A DNA stretch of 23,089 nucleotides from CAADGY01 sp900696665 (GTDB taxonomy: Bacteria; Acidobacteriota; Terriglobia; Bryobacterales; Bryobacteraceae): positions 1 through 23,089 of the forward strand of contig JAPSFM010000085.1 in assembly GCA_035063885.1 (NCBI GenBank), read 5' to 3'. Within the stretch, counting starts at the first letter, position 1; each line of letters opens with the position of its first letter. Below the pieces are notes generated by a model that was not told the DNA's origin, did not search any database, and worked only from the letters and a program-made list of their open reading frames with translations. Made by a program: the position numbers and the translations under genes. Below, piece after piece: positions 7,954-13,956 of this stretch.

Positions 7954-9635
7954 AGCGCACGAGCCGCGTAGACCGGGGAAGTGATGGCGCCTTCCGAGGC
8001 CGAGGACACCAGCGCGCAATATTTCGCAAAAACGCCGGTTGTGTAGTGCGGCTCAGGTGGCGTCCACCGGCTGAGCCGCTCCTTCAACACGTCCTGGGAG
8101 ACTTCGAGATCGATGGTCCGGTTCCCGATGTCGATGGCGATGGTATCGCCTTCCTCCACCGCGGCGATGGGCCCGCCGGCAGCCGCTTCGGGCGCAACAT
8201 GGCCGATCATGAATCCACGCGTAGCCCCACTGAAGCGTCCATCGGTGAGAAGCGCTACCGATTCGCCCAGGCCCGCGCCCATGATGGCTCCTGTGACACC
8301 AAGCATCTCCCGCATTCCCGGACCGCCACGCGGGCCTTCATAGCGGATCACGATTACATCGCCGGACCTGATTTCTCCACGCGTCACCGCGGCCATTGCG
8401 TCTTCCTCACAGTTAAAGACCCGCGCTGGTCCCGTGTGCCCCTTGCGCTCGATTCCTGTTACCTTGATGACGCAACCTTCGGGGGCGAGGGAGCCCTTGA
8501 GGATAACCAGGCCGCCGCTCTTCTTAATGGGGTTGGAAAGCGTATGGATCACCTGCTGCCCCGGTGTTTCCTTCGCCTGGGCTGCTTCGGCTTTGAGCGT
8601 CCGGCCCGTGATGGTGATAGCCGAACCGTCCGCATAGCCCCCTTCGACCAACCTTTGCGCGATGACGGGAATACCGCCCGCCTTGTCCACATCGACCGCG
8701 ACAAAATGCCCAGCCGGTTTCAAGTCCACCAGGAGAGGCGTACGGCTGCTGACGGACTGAAAGTCGTCGATCTTCAAATCGACTCCGGCTTCACGGGCCA
8801 TGGCTAAGAGGTGCAGGACGGAGTTCGTCGACCCCCCAGTGGCCGCCACCGACGCAATCGCATTCTCGAAGGCTTTGCGCGTAACGATATCTCTTGGCTT
8901 CAGATCACGTTTCACCGCGTCCATAATGATGCGGCCGCACCGCTCCGCAACGTCGTTCTTGCGTGGGTCCACCTGTGGAACCGACGCCGTTCCCAACGGG
9001 CTGAGACCGATAATTTCCATGACCGTGGCCATAGTATTAGCCGTGAACTGGCCGCCGCAGGCTCCCGCTCCCGGACAGGCCGCATTTTCGATCGCGAGCA
9101 ACTCCTGGTCGGAAATACGGCCCGACGCATTGGCTCCCACGGCTTCGAAGACATCCTGAATGGTCAGGTCCCGGTCCTTGTAGTGCCCAGGCAGAATCGA
9201 GCCGCCATAGAGAACGAGGCCAGGAACGTTTAGCCGCAGCAGCGCCATGGCCGCGCCCGGGATAGTCTTGTCGCAGGCGACCAGCGCGACAATGCCGTCG
9301 AACATGTGCCCGCGCGCAACCAGTTCGATGGAATCTGCGATGACGTCGCGGCTGACGAGCGACGACTTCATTCCTTCGGTACCCATGGTGACGCCATCGC
9401 TGATCGCGATGGTATTGAATTCCATGGGTGTGCCGCCGGCCGCGCGGATCCCGTTCTTCACCTTTACGGCGAGGTCGCGAAGATTGTAGTTGCACGGCAT
9501 GGTTTCGATCCAGGTGTTGGCGATTCCGATAACCGGTTTTCGGAGATCTTCGTCCGTGAACCCAATGGCTTTCAGCATCGCCCGGGCCGGTGCACGGTCC
9601 CGCCCCTGTGTGATGGTATAACTATGCAGTTTCAT
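7941..9635 (-). CDS. ilvD: Dihydroxy-acid dehydratase
   Basis: IlvD converts 2,3-dihydroxy-isovalerate and 2,3-dihydroxy-3-methylvalerate to the 2-keto acids that precede valine, leucine and isoleucine. The 564-residue length is normal. The three cysteines expected to bind the Fe-S cluster are present in CNYNLRDLA (Cys 48), ACDKTIPGA (Cys 121) and GAGACGGQFTANTM (Cys 193). Lys 123 of the CDK motif is the residue carbamylated in characterised IlvD/Edd enzymes. GRFSGATRGFMIGHV contains Ser 469, the presumed catalytic base. The related Edd (6-phosphogluconate dehydratase) is less likely, given the close match to IlvD motifs and length. It stands alone, without other ilv or leu genes. A TATACT box lies 8 bases before the ATG with no Shine-Dalgarno, so the mRNA may be leaderless. 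Confidence 0.96.
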   Translation of the reverse strand: MKLHSYTITQGRDRAPARAMLKAIGFTDEDLRKPVIGIANTWIETMPCNYNLRDLAVKVKNGIRAAGGTPMEFNTIAISDGVTMGTEGMKSSLVSRDVIADSIELVARGHMFDGIVALVACDKTIPGAAMALLRLNVPGLVLYGGSILPGHYKDRDLTIQDVFEAVGANASGRISDQELLAIENAACPGAGACGGQFTANTMATVMEIIGLSPLGTASVPQVDPRKNDVAERCGRIIMDAVKRDLKPRDIVTRKAFENAIASVAATGGSTNSVLHLLAMAREAGVDLKIDDFQSVSSRTPLLVDLKPAGHFVAVDVDKAGGIPVIAQRLVEGGYADGSAITITGRTLKAEAAQAKETPGQQVIHTLSNPIKKSGGLVILKGSLAPEGCVIKVTGIERKGHTGPARVFNCEEDAMAAVTRGEIRSGDVIVIRYEGPRGGPGMREMLGVTGAIMGAGLGESVALLTDGRFSGATRGFMIGHVAPEAAAGGPIAAVEEGDTIAIDIGNRTIDLEVSQDVLKERLSRWTPPEPHYTTGVFAKYCALVSSASEGAITSPVYAARALQVQ

Positions 9636-9643
9636 TGATTCCG

Positions 9644-9649
9644 AGTATA
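9644..9649 (-). promoter_or_regulatory. -10 box for ilvD, near-leaderless transcript
   Basis: On the minus strand TATACT ends 8 bases before the ilvD ATG, so transcription should begin at or within 1-2 bases of the start codon. No convincing -35 box is visible 16-19 bases upstream, and no Shine-Dalgarno fits in the remaining leader. Confidence 0.45.
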
Positions 9650-9685
9650 CAGCGTACCGGCGACGCTCCGCCGGGACCGGCTATC

Positions 9686-9694
9686 TGCTAGACT
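9686..9694 (+). promoter_or_regulatory. Extended -10 box for the TauE/SafE gene
   Basis: TGC-TAGACT forms an extended -10 element (TGN before the hexamer). It ends 10 bases before ATG 9705, predicting a leader of about 4 bases at most. The element faces away from the ilvD -10 box in the same 69-bp spacer. Confidence 0.4.
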
Positions 9695-9704
9695 CTTCGA
9701 ACAT

Positions 9705-10067
9705 ATGACTGTCCTCACGGCATTGGGTATCGGGCTTGTAGCAGGTGTGTTTTCCGGGATGTTCGGCATCGGAGGCGGGCTGATTATCGTACCGGCCCTC
9801 GTAATCCTGATGAAGATGGAACCTCTCGGCGCAATCGGTACAAGCCTTGCGGCGCTCATACCGCCCGTCAGCCTGCTGGGCGCCATCGAGTACCACCGTG
9901 CCGGACATATGAACTTGAAGTATGCAATGCTGATCGCGTTGGGGCTTTTTCTGGGTGCTTACTTCGGCGCAAGAATTCTGCTCGGACTCCCTCCGGCACT
10001 GGTTCGAAAGTTGTACGGAATTTTTCTGCTGGTGATTGCGACGCGCATGTTGTTCTTCCAGAAGTGA
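9705..10067 (+). CDS. Half-length TauE/SafE (TSUP) family membrane protein
   Basis: This 120-residue protein is almost entirely hydrophobic, with about four transmembrane segments. Its first part (IGLVAGVFSGMFGIGGGLIIVPALV) carries the glycine-rich signature of the TauE/SafE family, whose members move sulfite, sulfoacetate or other organic anions across the inner membrane. Full-length members have about 250 residues in two homologous halves; this one has a single half. It is not an obvious truncation, because a normal stop is followed 8 bases later by the convergent feoB stop and no second half remains. It could act as a homodimer. Substrate is unknown, and no sulfur gene is adjacent. Confidence 0.85.
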   Translation: MTVLTALGIGLVAGVFSGMFGIGGGLIIVPALVILMKMEPLGAIGTSLAALIPPVSLLGAIEYHRAGHMNLKYAMLIALGLFLGAYFGARILLGLPPALVRKLYGIFLLVIATRMLFFQK

Positions 10068-10075
10068 CTTGCGGG

Positions 10076-11971
10076 CTAAACAAACACCGCCACGGCGCGA
10101 TTGGCGACGAATGCGCTGACATAGGCCAACGTGCTCATATAGGTGAACTGGAGAACAGGCCATTTCCAGCCGCCGGTTTCACGCCTCACCACGGCGAGCG
10201 TGGACATGCACTGCATTGCGAACGCGAAGAACACCAGCAGCGCGACCGCGCCCGGCAAATCCAGGTCGCGTTGCAGCGCCTGCTGAAGGCCTTTCGAATC
10301 AGCTTCTCCTTCAATGCCGTAGATGGTTCCGAGCGTCCCGACGATCACTTCGCGCGCGGCAAGCGATGTGATAAGGCCGACACCGATCTTCCAATCGAAC
10401 CCCAGCGGCCGGATCAGCGGTTCCACCGCCCGTCCCACGGTGCCCGCCACGCTTTGCTCAATGGGTGGGGCGCTGCCGTCATGTAACGGGATATTCGCCA
10501 GCACCCACAGCACAATCGCGACGCCCAAAATCACTGTGCCCGCGCGGCGCAGAAACACTTTGGCGCGATCGAGCAGACGAAGCGCCAGCCCCTGCAGTGT
10601 CGGCTTGCGATAGGGAGGCATCTCCAGCATGAACGGGGTGCGCTCGCTTTTGAGCACCGAAGACTTCAATACGCGCGCGGTGGCGAATGCCGCCAGAAAC
10701 CCGAGCACGTACAAGCCAAGCATCGCCGCCGCCTGCGTGCCCAGAAACGGACCGAGCAGAGAGTGGTTGGGGATAAAGGCAGCGATGATGAGTGTGTATA
10801 CCGGCAGCCTCGCCGAGCACGTCATGAACGGCGCAATCAGGATCGTTGCATAGCGGTCCCGCTTGTTCTCGATAGTCCGGGTGGCCATGATGGCCGGCAC
10901 GGCGCAAGCATAAGCCGACAGCAGGGGAATGAACGACTTGCCCTGTAAACCGACCCGGGCCATAGTGCGATCCGCAATTAATGCGGCGCGCGCAAGATAG
11001 CCCGAATCTTCCAGAATGCCGATGAACAGAAACAGCAGCAGGATCTGCGGCAGAAATACAACTACCGAGCCGACACCACCCCACACACCGTCGATTAACA
11101 GCGAGCGGAAGGCGGACTCGGGGAGTACGGAACCCACCCAATCACTGGATGCCGCAATTAAGCTCTCCACGCCTTCCATCAAAGGTTTGGCGCCAGAGAA
11201 AATTGTCTGGAAAACCGCGACCACAACGATCGCGAAGAACACCGGACCCATTACGGCGTGCAAAAATATCGCATCCAGACGGCGGGTCCAGAGGGGAGGC
11301 GCGGGCGCCTGGTATGCCGCGTTGTTGCCGATTTTCGCTGCCCACACCCGGCAGCGGGGAACATCCTGGATGATAGGTAGCTCGACAGGAACCGGCGCGG
11401 AGGTCTCCTTCTCCAGAAACGAAAAGATAGCATCCACCCCTTCGCCCCGCGACGCGCTGACGAGAACGACGGGCGCGCCCAATTGCTGCGAGAGCGCCGC
11501 GGTGTCTATGTTTCCACCCCGGTGGCGCAGATCGTCAGCCATGTTCAGAATGACCAACGTCGGAACGCCGAGAGACAGAACGGGAGCGGCGAGAGTCAGA
11601 TGCCGCCCCAGATTAGTCGAGTCCAGAATGAGCAGCACGGCATCCGGCCGTGCTACATTTTTCATTCTGCCCTTCAGAACGTCATGCGTTACCTGTTCGT
11701 CCTCGGAGCGCGGCGTCATTGAGTAGATGCCGGGCAAATCCACTAATACTACTTCACGGCCGCCGCCGAGCCTGACTTTTCCTAAATGTTGTTCAACAGT
11801 AACGCCAGGGAAGTTTGCGACCTTTTGCCGCAAACCCGTGAGACGGTTGAAGAGGGTGGACTTGCCTGAGTTCGGAGGGCCAACAATGGCGACTACTTTC
11901 GCACGGTTTCCGGCAACCGGCGCAACCAATGTGCCGGTGGCGCAACCGGCGCAACCGTCACAGCCGCTCAT
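10076..11971 (-). CDS. feoB: Ferrous iron transporter FeoB
   Basis: FeoB is the inner-membrane Fe(II) transporter with a cytosolic GTPase domain. The G motifs are complete: G1 GPPNSGKST (31-39), G2 around Thr 58 (NFPGVTVE), G3 DLPG (78-81) and G4 NMAD (143-146). The membrane part has both Gate motifs (YACAVPAIMATRTIENKRDR with FMTCSARLPVYTL; later AAREVIVGTLGTIYG). At 631 residues it is shorter than the ~770 of the E. coli protein. Before the G domain is a short cysteine-rich tail, SGCDGCAGC (Cys 4, 7, 10), which could bind a metal or Fe-S cluster. The start codon overlaps the feoA stop (ATGA), so translation is probably coupled. No feoC-like gene follows. Confidence 0.95.
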   Translation of the reverse strand: MSGCDGCAGCATGTLVAPVAGNRAKVVAIVGPPNSGKSTLFNRLTGLRQKVANFPGVTVEQHLGKVRLGGGREVVLVDLPGIYSMTPRSEDEQVTHDVLKGRMKNVARPDAVLLILDSTNLGRHLTLAAPVLSLGVPTLVILNMADDLRHRGGNIDTAALSQQLGAPVVLVSASRGEGVDAIFSFLEKETSAPVPVELPIIQDVPRCRVWAAKIGNNAAYQAPAPPLWTRRLDAIFLHAVMGPVFFAIVVVAVFQTIFSGAKPLMEGVESLIAASSDWVGSVLPESAFRSLLIDGVWGGVGSVVVFLPQILLLFLFIGILEDSGYLARAALIADRTMARVGLQGKSFIPLLSAYACAVPAIMATRTIENKRDRYATILIAPFMTCSARLPVYTLIIAAFIPNHSLLGPFLGTQAAAMLGLYVLGFLAAFATARVLKSSVLKSERTPFMLEMPPYRKPTLQGLALRLLDRAKVFLRRAGTVILGVAIVLWVLANIPLHDGSAPPIEQSVAGTVGRAVEPLIRPLGFDWKIGVGLITSLAAREVIVGTLGTIYGIEGEADSKGLQQALQRDLDLPGAVALLVFFAFAMQCMSTLAVVRRETGGWKWPVLQFTYMSTLAYVSAFVANRAVAVFV

Positions 11972-12279
11972 GAGACGTCGGGCAGTTGGGTCGTCAGGAG
12001 TGTCCGAAGCCGCAAAGCCGCCGCTGTCTCCCGCCGGAGGGCGATTTCAGATCCATCGACCCGAAATACTCTTGGATCCCCGCCTGGTGCGCTCCTGGCA
12101 GCTACGATCCGGCTGCCGGGGATGAACCCCAATTCCATCAGTCTTTGTGCAATATCTTCAGGTACTTCCAGAGCTTCCAGGATGCCGTGCTCACCCTCGC
12201 GAAGCTCCATGAGAGTTTCAGCCGGGTCTTGTTCGCCACGACCCTGTGGCGGAACACTCTTGCCATTCAGTTGCAGCAC
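11968..12279 (-). CDS. feoA: Ferrous iron transport accessory protein FeoA
   Basis: FeoA is a small SH3-like cytosolic protein that supports FeoB. The core (LREGEHGILEALEVPEDIAQRLMELGFIPGSRI, then GDPRVFRVDGSEIALRRETAAALRL) matches the family. The start is uncertain. The longest frame begins at TTG 12315, but that TTG lies inside TTGACA, which with GATACT 18 bases later looks like a promoter. I therefore chose GTG 12279, six bases after the -10 box, giving 103 residues on a leaderless mRNA. ATG 12210 would give about 80 residues, the usual FeoA length, but lacks a Shine-Dalgarno. It forms an operon with feoB through a 4-base overlap. Confidence 0.9.
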   Translation of the reverse strand: MLQLNGKSVPPQGRGEQDPAETLMELREGEHGILEALEVPEDIAQRLMELGFIPGSRIVAARSAPGGDPRVFRVDGSEIALRRETAAALRLRTLLTTQLPDVS

Positions 12280-12285
12280 AGTTCC

Positions 12286-12315
12286 AGTATCCAATCTAGT
12301 GGCCGAAGCTGTCAA
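12286..12315 (-). promoter_or_regulatory. Promoter of the feoAB operon
   Basis: A consensus TTGACA (12315-12310, minus strand), 18-base spacer and GATACT (12291-12286) predict a transcript start at the GTG at 12279. The alternative reading is that TTG 12315 is the feoA start codon; both cannot be true for one transcript. Confidence 0.45.
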
Positions 12316-12339
12316 GATACGTTACAACCTTAATAGACA

Positions 12340-12355
12340 TTCATTTGCAGATGAA
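12340..12355. promoter_or_regulatory. Possible operator in the feoA / MerR-TPR divergent spacer
   Basis: The dyad TTCAT-N6-ATGAA lies between the two divergent promoters, upstream of the feoA -35 box. The 5-bp arms could bind a dimeric regulator. It is not a convincing Fur box, and arms this short also occur by chance. Confidence 0.2.
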
Positions 12356-12394
12356 AACCGGTGTATACCGCCAGGCGCCGGAAGTGCTCGTCCG

Positions 12395-12403
12395 TGCTAA
12401 AAT
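12395..12403 (+). promoter_or_regulatory. Extended -10 box of the MerR-TPR gene
   Basis: TGC-TAAAAT (five of six matches to TATAAT plus the TGN extension) ends 6 bases before GTG 12410. The predicted transcript start is therefore the start codon itself. No -35 match is seen. Confidence 0.45.
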
Positions 12404-12409
12404 CTTCGC

Positions 12410-13342
12410 GTGCGCGGCACTGCTTCCAGACAGGTCTATTCCCGTGAGCAAGTGCGCCGGTTATGTTCGATTTCAGAACGTCAGCTCAGGAAATGGCAGA
12501 AAGAAAAGCTGGTTCCGGCATCGGAATCGTTCGAGATTCCCGACATCATCGCCATTCAGGCGCTGGCCCGTTTGCGGAAGGATGGCGTCTCCCTGGCCCG
12601 CATTCGCCGCGCTTTGGGCTCGCTTCGCGAAAGATTAAGGGACGTGCCTGATCCACTGCGGGAGTTCCGGATTTTTTCGGACGGCAAACGGATCGGTGTA
12701 CAAATGGCGGGGCAAAAAATGGAGCCCATATCCGGACAGCTTCTTCTGGATTTCGACTCCCTGCACTTGACCAAGCTCCGTTCGATTCCCACGCAGCCCA
12801 AGCTCGAAGATAAGGAACTTCGTGCGCGAAAAGCTGAGGCGGAGCATTGGTTTCAGCGCGGTTTGGAACTGGAACAGACCGGCGCTCCCATCGAGGAAGC
12901 CATCAAGGCTTATCAGGAAGCGGTAAATCTGGATTCGGCCTCTTCCGGCGCCCTGGTGAACCTCGGCACCATTTTTTTCAACAAGCGGGCCTGGAAGGAT
13001 GCCGAGCGGTATTACCGCAAGGCTTTGGAGGTAGACCCGGAATACGCTCTGGCCCATTTCAATCTCGCGAATCTCTTCGACGAGAAGGGAAACCGCGCCG
13101 AAGCCCTGCATCATTACCTGGCTGCCATCCGCGTTCATGGCCGCTATGCCGATGCTCATTACAATCTCGCGCTTCTCTACCAGTCGAGTGGACAGCTCAT
13201 GAAAGCCCTGAAACACTGGAAGATCTACCTCAAGCTGGATGGGTCGAGTTCCTGGGCTGTAATTGCCCGCCGGGAGATGCAAAAGCTGCGCCAGGCCACG
13301 GTGATTCGTGGAGCGCGGGAGCGGGCGAGCAACGGCGAATAG
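12410..13342 (+). CDS. MerR-type HTH protein fused to TPR repeats
   Basis: The 310-residue product joins a DNA-binding domain to a protein-interaction domain. Residues 8-75 (YSREQVRRLCSISERQLRKWQKEKLVP, then the helix with LRKDGVSLARIRRALGSL) read as a MerR-like winged HTH. About 80-140 is a linker containing an ISGQLLLDF motif. From about 143 to 278 there are four TPR units, each with the spaced Trp/Leu/Gly/Tyr/Ala/Phe/Ala/Pro pattern (for example AWKDAERYYRKALEVDPEYALAHFNLANLF). No metal-binding cysteines typical of metal-sensing MerR proteins are present, so it probably responds through a protein partner. The start is GTG 12410, on a predicted leaderless mRNA. It is divergent from feoA and 70 bp upstream of the DUF2760-Hsp70 genes on the same strand; either set could be its target. 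The domain pair is clear, the function is not known. Confidence 0.85.
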   Translation: MRGTASRQVYSREQVRRLCSISERQLRKWQKEKLVPASESFEIPDIIAIQALARLRKDGVSLARIRRALGSLRERLRDVPDPLREFRIFSDGKRIGVQMAGQKMEPISGQLLLDFDSLHLTKLRSIPTQPKLEDKELRARKAEAEHWFQRGLELEQTGAPIEEAIKAYQEAVNLDSASSGALVNLGTIFFNKRAWKDAERYYRKALEVDPEYALAHFNLANLFDEKGNRAEALHHYLAAIRVHGRYADAHYNLALLYQSSGQLMKALKHWKIYLKLDGSSSWAVIARREMQKLRQATVIRGARERASNGE

Positions 13343-13386
13343 TCCGGTCGCGAAGCCAGCCCAGGTGCGGTGCGGGGCGGCGAGTG

Positions 13387-13406
13387 TATCCTGAATTGTT
13401 GGGGGA
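13387..13406 (+). promoter_or_regulatory. Possible -10 box and ribosome binding site before the DUF2760-Hsp70 operon
   Basis: TATCCT (13387-13392, preceded by TG) is followed by GGGGGA (13401-13406) 6 bases before TTG 13413. The ribosome binding site is what selects TTG 13413 over ATG 13452. The -10 is weak and has no -35, so read-through from the MerR-TPR gene is equally possible. Confidence 0.3.
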
Positions 13407-13412
13407 ACCTGT

Positions 13413-13952
13413 TTGTCACGTATTACGCACGCCTTCCGGTTGTTTTTCGCCATGCTTTTCGGTGGACGCCTCTCCGACGAGGTAGCGAGGGCGCACGGCT
13501 ATTCGCCTGTGGCGAAGAAGACCGCGCCGGCGAAAGCTCCCCCGCCGCAAAGGACAACCGCTGACGGCGCGGTGCAGATGCTGGCTATCCTTCAGCGGGA
13601 CGCGCGCCTGGTGGATTTTCTATTGGAGGATGTCAGCTCGTATACGGACGAACAGGTGGGGGCGGCGGTTCGCAACATGCACGATCAGTGCCGCGAATCG
13701 CTCGGCCGTTATGTCCGGTTGGCGCCGGTGCTCGATGGCGTGGAAGGCACGTTCACGCGCATCGATACTGCTGCCACCTATGCGAAAGATCCTTCCGCGT
13801 TGAAGCTCATCGGAAACGTTCCCGCTGACGGCAAGGTAAGCGGCGGAGTTTTGCGCCACAAAGGATGGAAAGCCGAGCGTGTGGAGTTGCCGGCGTTGCC
13901 CTCCAGCCAGAATCCCACCATCGTCGCCCCCGCCGAACTGGAAGTCGAGTAA
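13413..13952 (+). CDS. DUF2760-like protein, first gene of an Hsp70 operon
   Basis: The 179-residue product has a short hydrophobic/amphipathic N-terminal helix (about 5-18, AFRLFFAMLFGG), a Pro/Ala/Lys linker (33-50), and a conserved domain from about 52 to 176: AVQMLAILQRDARLVDFLLEDVSSYTDEQVGAAVRNMHDQC, then RLAPVLDGVEG and GGVLRHKGWKAERVELP. I recognise this as DUF2760, a family of unknown function that I recall next to atypical Hsp70 genes; that association is from memory. The TTG start is backed by GGGGGA upstream; ATG 13452 is the alternative and would lose the first 13 residues. The stop is 4 bases before the first Hsp70 gene. A role as a cofactor or anchor for these Hsp70s is inference. 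Confidence 0.82.
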   Translation: MSRITHAFRLFFAMLFGGRLSDEVARAHGYSPVAKKTAPAKAPPPQRTTADGAVQMLAILQRDARLVDFLLEDVSSYTDEQVGAAVRNMHDQCRESLGRYVRLAPVLDGVEGTFTRIDTAATYAKDPSALKLIGNVPADGKVSGGVLRHKGWKAERVELPALPSSQNPTIVAPAELEVE

Positions 13953-13956
13953 GCCT

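Noticed and set aside
7758..8807. Plus-strand open frame of 349 residues
   Set aside because: It overlaps the end of comM in another frame and runs antisense to ilvD; no start signal or conserved motif.
12336..12360. Fur box upstream of feoA
   Set aside because: The sequence has short ATGAA/TTCAT arms but does not match the GATAATGATAATCATTATC pattern well enough to call.
13879..13956. Upstream extension of the first Hsp70 frame
   Set aside because: These 26 codons overlap the DUF2760 gene and encode Pro/Arg/Ser-rich sequence unlike any Hsp70 N-terminus; GTG 13957 fits better.
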